From NCBI RefSeq assembly GCF_029958905.1, contig NZ_CP124614.1, positions 1,612,001 to 1,676,000 on the forward strand: 64,000 bases of DNA. Direction: 5' to 3'. The position numbers and the translations under genes are program-made. Below are positions 46,711 to 56,415 of the stretch, one piece after another. This DNA is from Vibrio sp. YMD68 (GTDB taxonomy: Bacteria > Pseudomonadota > Gammaproteobacteria > Enterobacterales > Vibrionaceae). Position 1 is the first letter of the stretch; each line of letters opens with the position of its first letter. Below the pieces are notes generated by a model. That model was not told the origin of the DNA, searched no databases, and saw only the letters and a list, made by a program, of their open reading frames with translations.

Positions 46711-48837
46711 ATGCATCAATATCTAGCGGTTACCTCAAACGGCCTTGAAAACTTATTGGTTGAAGAACTGATCAAACTTGGCATTCAGAACCCAAAACCA
46801 GTCCAAGCAGGGGTGAAGTTTAAGGCATCAACTGAGCAAATTTATCGTTGCTGTTTATGGAGTCGTTTGGCTTCTAGATTTGTACGTGTTCTTTCTGAAT
46901 TTACTTGTAACGATGATATGGACCTCTATTTATCTACCACCGCAGTGAATTGGGTGAACCACTTCCACAGTTCTAAGAAGTTTGTGGTGGATTTCAACGG
47001 TACGAATAACGAAATACGCAATAGCCAATACGGTGCAATGAAAGTAAAAGATGCTATCGTTGACTGCTTTACCAAGAGAAGCTTACCTAGACCGTCGATC
47101 AGTAAAGATCATGCGGATCTTCGTATTCACGTCCGACTTCATCGCGATAAAGCGATTCTTGGTATCGATATGGTTGGCGGAGGCTTGCACCAACGTGGTT
47201 ATCGTCCAGAAGCGGGCAGAGCACCGTTACGTGAGACTTTAGCAGCAGCGATCATCTTAAGAAGTGGCTGGGATGCGACAAAACCTTTCTTAGACCCAAT
47301 GTGTGGCTCTGGTACCTTAGTGATTGAGGCGGCTATGATGGCAGCGAATGTTGCGCCTGGCATCAAACGTCAGAAGTGGGGCTTTGAATCTCTTGAAGAC
47401 TTCGAATCTGAGCTTTGGACGGAAGTAAAAGCAGAAGCATCGGTACAATCTCGTCGCGGTGTCAATAAAGTTGACTGTAAGTTTTTTGGCTTCGATAATG
47501 ATGAAAGAGTGCTAAAAACCGCACGAGATAACGCCCGTCGCGCGGGTGTCGAAAGCCTGATTCAGTTTGAAGTGAGTGATGCGGCTCAGCTCAAATGTCC
47601 TAAAGAATTTGAACATGGCGTGATTGTATCGAACCCTCCTTATGGCGAGCGACTTGGCACACACCCGGGTTTAATCGCGCTCTATACAGCGTTTGGTGCA
47701 CAGTTAAAGTCTGAGTTCGGTGGCAATACCGCGTCGATATTCTCAAGCTCTGACGAATTACTCAGCTGTTTACGCATGCGAGCGGATAAACAGTATAAAT
47801 TGAATAACGGTGCGTTACCGTGTCACCAAAAAAATTACTCTATTTCAAGTCGACGCGCTGATTCTGCTGGCGAATCTTCTCCTGGCGCTGTAGTGGCTCC
47901 AGACTTCTCTAATCGTTTGAAAAAGAACATGGCAAAAATTGGTAAGTGGGCGCGCAAAGAACAATTAGAGTGCTACCGTATCTACGATGCTGACTTACCT
48001 GAGTATAACGTGGCCATCGACGTTTATTTGGATAACCTTGTTATTCAAGAGTACGCTGCACCGAAAGATGTGCCAGAAGAGACTGCGAAACGTCGTTTAA
48101 CCGATATCATACGAGCATCCATTGATGTGACGGGTACAGAAGCGAATAAAGTCGTGCTAAAAGTTCGCGAGAAACAGAAAGGTCGTTCTCAATATCAAAA
48201 GCTAGGGCAGCAGTCTGAGCGTTTAGAAGTGCATGAGTACGGCGTTAAGTTAATTGTTAACCTGCATGACTACCTTGATACAGGGCTTTTCCTTGATCAC
48301 AAAATCACCCGTCGTAAGATTGGAGAAATGGCCAGTGGTAAAGATTTCTTAAACTTGTTTGCTTACACCGGCTCAGCGACGGTTCACGCCGCGTGTGGTG
48401 GTGCGAAATCAACGACGACAGTCGATATGTCCAACACCTACCTAGACTGGGCGAAAGACAACATGACCCTCAATGGTAAAGTAGGGCGAGAGCATCAGTT
48501 CGAGCAAGCGGATTGTCTTAAATGGCTAAGCAACACAGACAAACAATACGATCTGATTTTTATTGACCCACCGACGTTTTCTAACTCAAAGCGTATGGAG
48601 CAATCGTTTGACATTCAACGAGATCATATTCAGTTAATGACTGAGTTAAAGCGTTTACTCAGAGAAGAAGGGATGATTGTATTTTCAAATAACAAACGTC
48701 ATTTTAAAATGGATTTAGAAGCGCTTAAAGAACTGGGTTTGAAGGCGAAAAACATCTCGTCTACGACATTGCCATTAGACTTCTCTAGAAATAAGCACAT
48801 CCACAACTGCTGGTTGCTTACTCACGATAGCCAGTAA
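46711..48837 (+). CDS. rlmL: 23S rRNA methyltransferase RlmKL (m2G2445 and m7G2069)
   Basis: The 708-residue bifunctional enzyme has a THUMP domain (about 45-155), a first N2-guanine methyltransferase ([17 protein letters not shown]; catalytic [10 protein letters not shown]), and a second Rossmann methyltransferase ([33 protein letters not shown]). Together these are RlmL and RlmK of E. coli YcbY. It modifies helix 89 of 23S rRNA during ribosome assembly. The glutaredoxin-like gene follows after 14 bases, and uup overlaps that. Confidence 0.96.
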   Translation: MHQYLAVTSNGLENLLVEELIKLGIQNPKPVQAGVKFKASTEQIYRCCLWSRLASRFVRVLSEFTCNDDMDLYLSTTAVNWVNHFHSSKKFVVDFNGTNNEIRNSQYGAMKVKDAIVDCFTKRSLPRPSISKDHADLRIHVRLHRDKAILGIDMVGGGLHQRGYRPEAGRAPLRETLAAAIILRSGWDATKPFLDPMCGSGTLVIEAAMMAANVAPGIKRQKWGFESLEDFESELWTEVKAEASVQSRRGVNKVDCKFFGFDNDERVLKTARDNARRAGVESLIQFEVSDAAQLKCPKEFEHGVIVSNPPYGERLGTHPGLIALYTAFGAQLKSEFGGNTASIFSSSDELLSCLRMRADKQYKLNNGALPCHQKNYSISSRRADSAGESSPGAVVAPDFSNRLKKNMAKIGKWARKEQLECYRIYDADLPEYNVAIDVYLDNLVIQEYAAPKDVPEETAKRRLTDIIRASIDVTGTEANKVVLKVREKQKGRSQYQKLGQQSERLEVHEYGVKLIVNLHDYLDTGLFLDHKITRRKIGEMASGKDFLNLFAYTGSATVHAACGGAKSTTTVDMSNTYLDWAKDNMTLNGKVGREHQFEQADCLKWLSNTDKQYDLIFIDPPTFSNSKRMEQSFDIQRDHIQLMTELKRLLREEGMIVFSNNKRHFKMDLEALKELGLKAKNISSTTLPLDFSRNKHIHNCWLLTHDSQ

Positions 48838-48851
48838 CATAAGGCAATGAT

Positions 48852-49094
48852 GTGATCACATTATACAGTACCGAAGGCTGCCATCTTTGTGAGATGGCCC
48901 TTGAGCTGCTTAAAGCAATAGAGATAACTCAAGAGTTAGAGATTGTAGATATTGCTTTTGATGACACTCTATTTTCACGTTACAGGGTCACTATTCCAGT
49001 GGTTAAATTCGAACAGTCCGAATTAAATTGGCCTTTTAACTCACAAGAATTACAAATTTGGTTGGATAAAAATGGCATTACTTACCATTCATAA
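48852..49094 (+). CDS. Glutaredoxin family protein (DUF836-like)
   Basis: The 80-residue thioredoxin-fold protein starts at GTG: MITLYSTEGCHLCEMALELL has a CHLC redox pair, and RVTIPVVKF carries the cis-proline. It may reduce disulfides or handle glutathione adducts. It is wedged between rlmL and uup and overlaps uup by 23 bases, so all three are probably one operon. Confidence 0.87.
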   Translation: MITLYSTEGCHLCEMALELLKAIEITQELEIVDIAFDDTLFSRYRVTIPVVKFEQSELNWPFNSQELQIWLDKNGITYHS

Positions 49095-50988
49095 TGGTTT
49101 ACTCGCATTTGGTGATCACCCGTTACTGGATCACTCTGATTTTGCGTTACAAGAGAATGAAAGAGTTTGTTTGGTAGGGCGAAACGGTGCCGGTAAGTCG
49201 ACGCTGATGAAAGTCCTATCGGGCAGTGTAATAATGGACGATGGAAAGCTAACGATTACCCAAGATGTTGTTGTTTCTCGTCTAGAGCAAGATCCACCAC
49301 GAAATGAGCAAGGGACTGTTTTTGACTATGTGTCTGGCGGTCTTGCCGAAGTTGGCGAGTCGTTAAAGATCTACCACGATCTTCTCGATCTGATTGCTGT
49401 GGACCCAAGTGAGTCAAACATCAATAAGCTGGCCCGTGTTCAAGATAAGCTTGATCATACGAATGCGTGGCGTTTTGAAGACCGAATTACTAATGTGCTG
49501 GCGTCACTAAAGCTAGACGCGTCGACTAAATTGACCGATTTATCGGGTGGTTGGCAACGTAAAGCTGCGCTCGCACGGGCATTGGTTTGTGATCCTGACG
49601 TGCTTTTACTTGATGAGCCTACTAACCACTTGGATGTTGCAACGATCGAGTGGCTAGAAAACTATCTGAAAGATTTTCGCGGTTCCATTATCTTCATTTC
49701 CCATGACCGTGCGTTTATCAAAGCGATGGCGACTCGTATCGTTGATCTCGATAGAGGCAAGTTGAATTCATTCCCAGGTGATTATGAAAACTACTTGGTA
49801 GAGAAAGAAGAACTCTTACGTGTTGAAGAAATGCAAAACGCAGAATTCGACAAAAAACTCGCTCAAGAAGAAGTATGGATTAGGCAGGGGATTAAAGCGC
49901 GTAGAACCCGTAATGAAGGGCGTGTACGTGCACTTAAGAAGCTTCGTGAAGAACGAAGTGACAGAAGAGAAGTCCAGGGCAAAGTTAACCTTCAAATCGA
50001 TGGTGCAGCACGATCTGGAAAAATCGTATTTGAAGCGGAAAACCTCAACTATTCCATTGAAGGTAAGACGATTGTGTCTAACTTTAACTTCAATATCATG
50101 CGCGGCGATCGTATTGCCCTGATTGGCCCTAATGGCTGTGGTAAGAGTACGCTGCTTAAATTGTTGTTAAATGATCTTCAGCCTGATTCTGGCCGTTTGC
50201 ACTGTGGAACAAAGCTTGAAGTCGCCTACTTTGACCAATACAGAGAAATTCTGGATCCGGAGAAGTCGGTTATCGATAACCTTGCCGATGGTAAGCAAGA
50301 AGTGATGGTCGGTGGCAGAGAACGCCATGCGCTGAGTTATTTACAAGATTTCTTGTTTGCGCCTAAACGTGCCCGCACTCCCGTTAAAGCGTTGTCTGGC
50401 GGTGAAAAGAACCGTTTGTTGCTGGCTCGAATCTTCTTAAAGCAAAACAATTTGCTGATTCTCGATGAACCGACCAATGATTTAGATATCGAAACATTGG
50501 AACTTTTGGAGGATTTGCTTGCCAACTATCAGGGTACATTGCTTCTCGTCAGTCACGATCGTCAGTTTGTTGATAACACAGTGACCACGAGTTGGATATT
50601 CGAAGGGAATGGTGTCATTGAGGAGTTTGTTGGTGGGTATCATGACGCGCAACAACAGCGCGCTCAGGTGAACAAAGCTCGGTTGGCGCAAAAACCAGCA
50701 GAAGTGAAGAAAGTAGTTGAGGAAACTCCCAAAACGACAGCGCCAAAGGCTAAACCTAAGAAGTTATCTTATAAGCTGCAACGAGAGTTGGAATCATTGC
50801 CGCTGCGATTAGAAGAATTAGAGCAAGAAATTGAAGCTCTACAGACAGTAGTGAACGATCCAGAGTTTTTCGCTAAGTCTATAGAGGAAACTCAAATCAC
50901 ATTAGATAAGCTCTCTGCGACTGAGCAAGAGTTGGAATCTGCTTTCGAGCGCTGGGAAGAGCTGGAAGCTATGCAACAGGAAAGTTAA
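49072..50988 (+). CDS. uup: ABC-F family ATPase Uup
   Basis: The 638-residue soluble protein has two ABC cassettes (Walker A GRNGAGKST and GPNGCGKST; Walker B LLLDEPTNHLD and LILDEPTNDLD) joined by a charged linker. It ends in a coiled-coil C-terminal domain (about 555-635) that in E. coli Uup binds DNA. ABC-F proteins act on ribosomes; Uup loss raises precise excision of transposons. No membrane segment is present. The start lies inside the preceding gene. Confidence 0.95.
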   Translation: MALLTIHNGLLAFGDHPLLDHSDFALQENERVCLVGRNGAGKSTLMKVLSGSVIMDDGKLTITQDVVVSRLEQDPPRNEQGTVFDYVSGGLAEVGESLKIYHDLLDLIAVDPSESNINKLARVQDKLDHTNAWRFEDRITNVLASLKLDASTKLTDLSGGWQRKAALARALVCDPDVLLLDEPTNHLDVATIEWLENYLKDFRGSIIFISHDRAFIKAMATRIVDLDRGKLNSFPGDYENYLVEKEELLRVEEMQNAEFDKKLAQEEVWIRQGIKARRTRNEGRVRALKKLREERSDRREVQGKVNLQIDGAARSGKIVFEAENLNYSIEGKTIVSNFNFNIMRGDRIALIGPNGCGKSTLLKLLLNDLQPDSGRLHCGTKLEVAYFDQYREILDPEKSVIDNLADGKQEVMVGGRERHALSYLQDFLFAPKRARTPVKALSGGEKNRLLLARIFLKQNNLLILDEPTNDLDIETLELLEDLLANYQGTLLLVSHDRQFVDNTVTTSWIFEGNGVIEEFVGGYHDAQQQRAQVNKARLAQKPAEVKKVVEETPKTTAPKAKPKKLSYKLQRELESLPLRLEELEQEIEALQTVVNDPEFFAKSIEETQITLDKLSATEQELESAFERWEELEAMQQES

Positions 50989-50994
50989 ATTTTT

Positions 50995-52638
50995 ATGAGT
51001 AGTACAGTTTTTAAATTATCGACGATTGCAGCCACTGTATTAGCGGCAACAAGCGCACACGCTGCGTTATATACTGTTGTAGAAGTCAGCCCTGAAGGGA
51101 TTGGTGCTAGTGAATATACAGAAGTGCATGGTGTAGCAATTCAACCTGGAGATAATAGTGATCCATTAGGCTGCTTCGGTACAGCTTGTTCAAGTAGTAC
51201 CTATAAGCTGGCCGGTGAGACAAGAACCAGTGTTGATGGCATTGGCTATCGAGAAGAGCTGCCGTTTGCCATGGACAGAAGTTTTGTCTACATCCAGGAT
51301 CAAGATGACTTTGAGTCTTACTGCTATCGCGAACTTTTGTATTCTACATGTGAAAAATGGGCTAAAGAGCAATGGGATGTATGGAAGGCGGAGCTTGACG
51401 GTAACACGACATCGAATGCACTCGCTTTTGTAGAAAATGGCTCTTTCAATAATCAGTATAATAACGTGATTAATAGCTTGACTGATTCATCCGCACCGGT
51501 AGGAAATCAGAGTATCGTTGGTGGAACTCGTAATCAGATTGTCTCACCGATTTCCCCATTGGGTAGCGCTTCGGCGAATGATTGGAAGCAAGGTAGAGCG
51601 TGGGCGGTAGATTCGAGTAATACCTACTCAGTTGGTAGTATTGCGAGAACAGCAACGAATGACCAAGGTTCCCACCATACGTCAAAAGCAGCGATTTGGA
51701 CAAACGGAGCAGTACCGGTAGAGTTAAATTGGCAGTCTGGAGTGCCAGCAAGAGATGGTGAACGTTTAGCACAGGGCAGTATGAGAGATATCGTGGTATC
51801 GGGTACCGACGTTTATGCCGTGGGTTATAATACGTATACCGATGATAACTATGTCGATGCGTCTATCTTTGTCGCGAATACCTCTTTTACTGCTGCTGGC
51901 GATTGGACGACAAGACGCATCTCTGGCGCTGAATCTCGCATCAATGGTGATACGATTCATAGTAATTCTGTCGCGACGGGCATTAATGACAACTTGCTTG
52001 TGGTTGGTGAAGCAAAGCGAAGTGGTTTCTTTCCTCAAAACGGCGCAGCAGGTAATTTGTTGTTTGTGAGCGATGCAAGGCAATCATCACCATCCGCAAC
52101 GTTCTTGTCTGGTGGGATTTTCTTTTCTGGTGCTGGTGGTAAAGCGGGCGCAGTCAATAACTACAACGAAATTGTAGGGCAGATAGATGCAGAAGATACT
52201 CGTGAGAACGACGGTAAACCTCGTCGCTTGCGCGGATTCATCTACCCATATAGTTTTGACGGAACGAATGCAGAACGACGTGCTATTTTGGGTAATAAAG
52301 CCCAATACCTTGATAACTTAACCAACGACAATAACCCTAATGGTCATGCGAACCAATACCGTATTATCGATGCGACAGATATCAATGATGCCGGTGTTAT
52401 TTCAGCAACAGCAATAAAGTGTGTTGGGGGCTACGATAATACGACCCACAACTCGTACTGTGGTGGTGGTAGCCAAACCGAGAAGACGGTAGCGGTTAAG
52501 CTGATACCAAAGCAAGGCGCCAAGGTCAGTGACATTGTAACGCGCGGTATTGAAGAGCCGGTTGTTGAACGCCAAGGTGGAAGCATAGGTTGGGCCATGT
52601 TTGCACTTATTGGCCTGTTCGGGTTCCGCAGAAAATAG
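50995..52638 (+). CDS. DUF3466 secreted protein with GlyGly-CTERM-like tail
   Basis: The 547-residue protein has a signal peptide (FKLSTIAATVLAATSAHA-AL) and a body of repeated beta motifs (ATGINDNLLVVGEA, NNYNEIVGQI, ATDINDAGVISATA) reminiscent of a propeller. The C-terminal tail GGSIGWAMFALIGLFGFRRK, that is Gly-Gly-Ser, a hydrophobic helix and a basic end, resembles the GlyGly-CTERM signal that rhombosortase cleaves in Vibrio and relatives. It begins six bases after uup. The function is unknown; surface attachment or type II secretion is inferred from the tail. Confidence 0.82.
   Translation: MSSTVFKLSTIAATVLAATSAHAALYTVVEVSPEGIGASEYTEVHGVAIQPGDNSDPLGCFGTACSSSTYKLAGETRTSVDGIGYREELPFAMDRSFVYIQDQDDFESYCYRELLYSTCEKWAKEQWDVWKAELDGNTTSNALAFVENGSFNNQYNNVINSLTDSSAPVGNQSIVGGTRNQIVSPISPLGSASANDWKQGRAWAVDSSNTYSVGSIARTATNDQGSHHTSKAAIWTNGAVPVELNWQSGVPARDGERLAQGSMRDIVVSGTDVYAVGYNTYTDDNYVDASIFVANTSFTAAGDWTTRRISGAESRINGDTIHSNSVATGINDNLLVVGEAKRSGFFPQNGAAGNLLFVSDARQSSPSATFLSGGIFFSGAGGKAGAVNNYNEIVGQIDAEDTRENDGKPRRLRGFIYPYSFDGTNAERRAILGNKAQYLDNLTNDNNPNGHANQYRIIDATDINDAGVISATAIKCVGGYDNTTHNSYCGGGSQTEKTVAVKLIPKQGAKVSDIVTRGIEEPVVERQGGSIGWAMFALIGLFGFRRK
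52529..52541. promoter_or_regulatory. matS-like site, one mismatch, inside the DUF3466 gene
   Basis: GTGACATTGTAAC matches the matS consensus at 12 of 13 positions. Confidence 0.45.
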
Positions 52639-52655
52639 GTTAAATTGTAATCTAG

Positions 52656-52692
52656 AGCACAGCATCACATTTTTGGTGCTGTGCTTTTTTTT
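52656..52692 (+). terminator. Terminator after the DUF3466 gene
   Basis: AGCACAGCA / TGCTGTGCT stem followed by eight T. Confidence 0.9.
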
Positions 52693-52804
52693 AACTTGAG
52701 AAAACTCAGATTTTGATCGAATCTTAATATTGGAGTCACATAAACTCCATTTAGATTTAATAGTAGTACGTTAAGAAACCATGTATATGTAAGAGGACGA
52801 CACT

Positions 52805-52978
52805 ATGAAGAGACAAAAGCGTGACCGCCTAGAAAGAGCACAATCTCAAGGTTACAAAGCTGGGCTAAACGGACGTTCTTCCGAAAATTGCCCGTATCAA
52901 CAAATGGATGCGAAATCATATTGGTTAGGCGGTTGGCGTGATGCCAGAGATGACAAACAAGCGGGTCTCTATAAATAA
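52805..52978 (+). CDS. rmf: Ribosome modulation factor
   Basis: The 57-residue basic protein MKRQKRDRLERAQSQGYKAG... also contains ENCPYQ, YWLGGWRDARDD and QAGLYK, the Rmf pattern. It converts 70S ribosomes into inactive 100S dimers in stationary phase. The gene is preceded by an AGAGGA ribosome-binding site and followed by a GC-rich hairpin. The rmf-fabA-lonH-matP cluster matches E. coli. Confidence 0.95.
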   Translation: MKRQKRDRLERAQSQGYKAGLNGRSSENCPYQQMDAKSYWLGGWRDARDDKQAGLYK

Positions 52979-53010
52979 CTTCCTTCTACATACAATGTAT
53001 AAAGGAACAT

Positions 53011-53028
53011 TAGCCCCGAAAGGGGCTA
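53011..53028 (+). terminator. Hairpin after rmf
   Basis: TAGCCCC / GGGGCTA stem with a GAAA tetraloop and a weak T tail. GNRA-type loops give stable 3' ends, fitting the long-lived rmf mRNA. Confidence 0.65.
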
Positions 53029-53075
53029 TATATGCAGTTTTTAACGCACTATAACTAAATGTTCAGTTGAAAATA

Positions 53076-53096
53076 AAGCGACTCTAAGAGTCGCTT
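53076..53096 (-). terminator. Terminator after fabA
   Basis: AAGCGACTC / GAGTCGCTT stem with a 3-nt loop and T-rich tail on the minus strand. Confidence 0.75.
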
Positions 53097-53112
53097 ATAA
53101 ATACATTCTTGC

Positions 53113-53631
53113 TTAAAAAGCGGAAGTATCTTGGAAAAGACCGACTTTAAGGTCTTTTGCTACGTAAATTTCTTTACCATCTACAAGAACACGGCCATCA
53201 GCAACACCCATGACCAAACGTCGGTTAACGACACGTTTTAGGTGAATTTCATAAGTAACTTTTTTCGCTGTAGGAAGAACTTGTCCAGTAAACTTAACTT
53301 CACCAACACCCAGTGCACGGCCTTTCCCTTTACCGCCAACCCAGCCAAGGTAGAAACCAACAAGTTGCCACATGGCATCCAGGCCTAGACAACCAGGCAT
53401 TACAGGGTCACCAGGGAAATGGCAATCAAAGAACCAAAGGTCTGGAGTAATATCAAGTTCAGCTAATACTAGTCCTTTTCCGTTGTCGCCTTCTGTTTCA
53501 GACATCTTTGTAACACGGTCCATCATTAACATATTTGGCGCAGGAAGCTGCGGGTATCCAGGACCAAATAGTTCTCCTCGGCTAGAGGCTAGAAGATCAT
53601 CACGGTCGTAAGAATCACGTTTATTTTGCAT
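53113..53631 (-). CDS. fabA: 3-hydroxydecanoyl-ACP dehydratase/isomerase
   Basis: The 172-residue hotdog-fold enzyme introduces the cis double bond in unsaturated fatty acid synthesis. The active-site His is in [18 protein letters not shown] and the Asp in GLDAMWQL. The ATG at 53631 ([14 protein letters not shown]) has a GGAGTG site; the upstream frame to 53691 runs over the operator and is not coding. The promoter region carries a FabR-like operator. Confidence 0.97.
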   Translation of the reverse strand: MQNKRDSYDRDDLLASSRGELFGPGYPQLPAPNMLMMDRVTKMSETEGDNGKGLVLAELDITPDLWFFDCHFPGDPVMPGCLGLDAMWQLVGFYLGWVGGKGKGRALGVGEVKFTGQVLPTAKKVTYEIHLKRVVNRRLVMGVADGRVLVDGKEIYVAKDLKVGLFQDTSAF

Positions 53632-53667
53632 TATATCAATCACTCCAATTTCTGATAGGTGCATCTT

Positions 53668-53685
53668 AGTGAACAGGTGTACGCT
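53668..53685 (-). promoter_or_regulatory. FabR-like operator upstream of fabA
   Basis: On the minus strand the sequence AGCGTACACCTGTTCACT closely resembles the FabR operators of E. coli fabA and fabB (AGCGTACA...TGTT.GCT, from memory). It lies about 40 bases before the fabA start. FabR represses unsaturated fatty acid genes in response to acyl-chain balance. Confidence 0.55.
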
Positions 53686-53703
53686 AAACAACTCCGATCA
53701 GTG

Positions 53704-55350
53704 TTATGAGAACCAGTTTTTCAACCGCTCAATAATCCCAGGCGGATGTTCAAGTCTTTCATAGTTTTCAATGCGTTCAGCGATTTTACTAACGACACTG
53801 CTGTCGTCATCACCTCTAAAAGGTTTGTTAATTAAAATAGGGACGGCTTCATCAACGTTTGATACGGGCCAAATATGAAATTCGCCTGTTTTGATGCTCT
53901 CAATCACCGCTTTGTCTAGAGCCAAGTGTTTCAGGTTTGAACGCGGTAAAATAACCCCTTGATTGCCTGTGAACCCTTGGTGTTTGCATACGTGGTAGAA
54001 ACCTTCAATCTTTTCGTTCAGGCCGCCAACCGCTTGCACTCGGCCAAATTGGTCAACCGCTCCAGTTACCGAGATTTCCTGTGTAATAGGGTAGCCAGAC
54101 AGTGCACTGACAAAACAGCACAACTCAGCAAGTGAGGCGCTGTCGCCATCCACTTCACAATAAGACTGTTCGAATACCAGCGAAGCAGAGTAAGGGAGAG
54201 GCTCATCAAAATTTAAAGCACTGCTGACAAACGCTTGCATGATCATCATGCCTTTTGCGTGTAGGTTACCGGCTAGGTCGACTTTTCGTTCTACGTCAGA
54301 GACATCACCGTCACCGAAGTGGAGCACACACGATATTCTCGCAGGCTCGCCATAAGAAATTGGGTGTCCCGCAACATCAACAACGGTTAATGCGTTAACT
54401 TGACCAACTTGTTCGCCCTTTGTTTCAATGATGACTTGACCATTCAAAATATCAGATAAAGCTCGCTCTGGAAGATAGGATTCTCGGTACTTCTTGTTAT
54501 CAATCGCCTTATCTAAATCTTCAAAACGAATACTTTGATTATTTGAGACGAGCGTTGCTTCCTGTAAAAGAGCCAGGTGCCACATCAAACAGACAGGAAC
54601 GTAACCTTGATCTTCCGTGTAACGAGCACCAGCTAGCAGTAAGCGTTTAATGGATGAGGGTTCAATAAAAGGAAGTGAGTAGGTTGTCGTGATCCAGTTT
54701 AGGTAACCTAGATAAAGTTCAATGGTCGAATCAGACAACGGAAGTTCAAGTTCTAACTCACTAAATAGGCACAAACCTGTGTGGATGTCGGCATCTAAAT
54801 AGTCTATTTCAGCGAGTTGCTCTCGGTCTCCGACGATAACAATTTTGAGGTTGTAATAGTTTTCGATGGACTGATCTAATTCATGCTTGGAATCCAGATT
54901 AATCGGCGACGTACTTTGTCCTAAAACAACGGACTTCAATTTTAACCAGCTAGCTGGGTTCGCCAATAAGAACGTCGCGCTGAGAATCAGATACCCATTG
55001 TTTGCTTGATCTAATAGGCCAGGGACATGCTGTTTAAGCTCGCCGTCTTGCGCTTTATATTGGCCAAAGACCTTGGTTGAGTCTAAAGTTTCGCTGTAGA
55101 TCACCGAAGTGGGAGCGCCGACACATGATTTAATTTTCTCAGAGATCAGGTTTCGATATAGAGCGTTGTCAGGCGCATTAATCATCATGACTCTTGAAAC
55201 GCCAGAAAGTCCAACAAATTGATCAATTGCTCCAGAAAGGCGGGTTTGAGTTGCCATAAACGCTTTAGGTGGGATTGAAGTAATAGCTTCAATTGATTGA
55301 TTAAAAGCGTCGTATTGAGGCGTGACCGCGCGCCAGATTTCTTGATTCAT
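53704..55350 (-). CDS. lonH: Lon-related protease LonH (YcbZ)
   Basis: The 548-residue protein has a C-terminal Lon-type serine protease domain: catalytic Ser at about 404 in EVDGDSASLAEL and Lys at about 447 in GGLNEKIEGF. The 43-residue spacing equals that of E. coli Lon. The N-terminal ATPase-like domain lacks a recognisable Walker A (NAPDNALYRN stands where it would be expected), so ATP use is doubtful. Substrates are unknown; E. coli LonH is encoded next to fabA and matP in the same order. It is transcribed toward fabA and divergent from matP. Confidence 0.93.
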   Translation of the reverse strand: MNQEIWRAVTPQYDAFNQSIEAITSIPPKAFMATQTRLSGAIDQFVGLSGVSRVMMINAPDNALYRNLISEKIKSCVGAPTSVIYSETLDSTKVFGQYKAQDGELKQHVPGLLDQANNGYLILSATFLLANPASWLKLKSVVLGQSTSPINLDSKHELDQSIENYYNLKIVIVGDREQLAEIDYLDADIHTGLCLFSELELELPLSDSTIELYLGYLNWITTTYSLPFIEPSSIKRLLLAGARYTEDQGYVPVCLMWHLALLQEATLVSNNQSIRFEDLDKAIDNKKYRESYLPERALSDILNGQVIIETKGEQVGQVNALTVVDVAGHPISYGEPARISCVLHFGDGDVSDVERKVDLAGNLHAKGMMIMQAFVSSALNFDEPLPYSASLVFEQSYCEVDGDSASLAELCCFVSALSGYPITQEISVTGAVDQFGRVQAVGGLNEKIEGFYHVCKHQGFTGNQGVILPRSNLKHLALDKAVIESIKTGEFHIWPVSNVDEAVPILINKPFRGDDDSSVVSKIAERIENYERLEHPPGIIERLKNWFS

Positions 55351-55471
55351 TCATTATCATCATAGACATATTAAGGACTGAAAATTGTAACGTAAAAGGG
55401 CATTTGGGCATAGATAAAATGATCTTTCTCTATTTTTTTAACTAAGATAATTGTTATATAACAGGAGTGGA

Positions 55472-55484
55472 GTTACGCTGTCAC
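55472..55484. promoter_or_regulatory. matS-like site just upstream of matP
   Basis: Read on the minus strand, GTGACAGCGTAAC matches the matS consensus GTGACRNYGTCAC at 12 of 13 positions. It ends 24 bases before the matP start codon, in the lonH-matP divergent promoter. It suggests MatP binds and perhaps controls its own gene. Confidence 0.5.
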
Positions 55485-55508
55485 CATAGACAGTCAATGG
55501 ATAGAGAA

Positions 55509-55958
55509 ATGAAGTATCAACAGCTTGAAAATTTAGAATGTGGTTGGAAGTGGCAATATTTGATCAAAAAATGGAAAGAAGGTGATGAAATAACCCGCCA
55601 TATTGATTCAAGTGAAGCTGACTCTGCGGTTAAAGCTCTGCAAAGTTTGGAACACGAGCCCACATTAGTCCTTGACTGGATTGAAGAACACATGGCTTTA
55701 AATTTAGATAACAAAATGAAGCAGGCGATACGAGCAAAACGCAAACGCCACTTCAATGCAGAGCAGATACACACTAAAAAGAAATCCATCGACCTCGATT
55801 ATAGAGTTTGGGAAAAACTCTCTTATCGCGCTAATGAGCTAGGTTGTACTTTGTCTGACGCGATTGAATATCTTCTTACTGAAGCATCGAGAAGTGAAAA
55901 GGCTAGCCAGACAGTGAATGATCTTAAGCAAGATCTGAGTAAGCTGCTTTCCAATTAA
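55509..55958 (+). CDS. matP: Ter macrodomain organiser MatP
   Basis: The 149-residue DNA-binding protein has an N-terminal four-helix region (KYQQLENLECGWKWQYLIKKW), a ribbon-helix-helix DNA-binding core (KKSIDLDYRVWEKLSYRANELG) and a C-terminal coiled coil that tetramerises. MatP binds matS sites, condenses the terminus region and links it to the division machinery through ZapB. The ATG at 55509 gives a protein of E. coli length; a longer frame from 55467 crosses the matS-like site. matS sites occur elsewhere in this window. Confidence 0.96.
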   Translation: MKYQQLENLECGWKWQYLIKKWKEGDEITRHIDSSEADSAVKALQSLEHEPTLVLDWIEEHMALNLDNKMKQAIRAKRKRHFNAEQIHTKKKSIDLDYRVWEKLSYRANELGCTLSDAIEYLLTEASRSEKASQTVNDLKQDLSKLLSN

Positions 55959-55980
55959 TTACTAGATATGAGGTTAAGCC

Positions 55981-56292
55981 ATGTTATATGTCATTCTCAT
56001 CGGTGCAATCATTGTCTTTTGGCTTGTTGCTGTTGACCGGCCAGTACTGAAAGTAACGTTTATTGCAGGGAAGATTTCGAAAGTAAAAGGGCATTTTCCT
56101 GCCAAATTTCGCACCAGTGTTGAAGATATAGCCAGCATTGTGCCTTTCGATGGTACTTTTAAAGTATACCAACAGCGTACCGGGCCTAAATTGGTGTTTT
56201 CAGAAGCCGTACCTAAAAAGGTTCAGCAAAGAATACGGAATGTTTTTCCACATCAAGGTTTTAAAAATAAGTCGAGCAATAGAAGAGCTTAG
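55981..56292 (+). CDS. DUF3634 family small membrane protein
   Basis: A 103-residue protein with one N-terminal membrane helix (YVILIGAIIVFWLVAV) and a basic cytoplasmic domain (VKGHFPAKFRTSVEDIA, then VQQRIRNVFPHQGFKNK). It fits DUF3634, a Vibrionaceae family without known function. It follows matP by 22 bases and is probably co-transcribed. Confidence 0.78.
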   Translation: MLYVILIGAIIVFWLVAVDRPVLKVTFIAGKISKVKGHFPAKFRTSVEDIASIVPFDGTFKVYQQRTGPKLVFSEAVPKKVQQRIRNVFPHQGFKNKSSNRRA

Positions 56293-56415
56293 TCCATTGT
56301 TAAACAATGTTATTAAACAACGTTATTACACATAGACAGGTCGTGCCTCGATAATTTCAACCTCACTTAAGGCGTTATAAGCTACAGTTGTTAAGCTACT
56401 TCTTAGGAGGTACTT

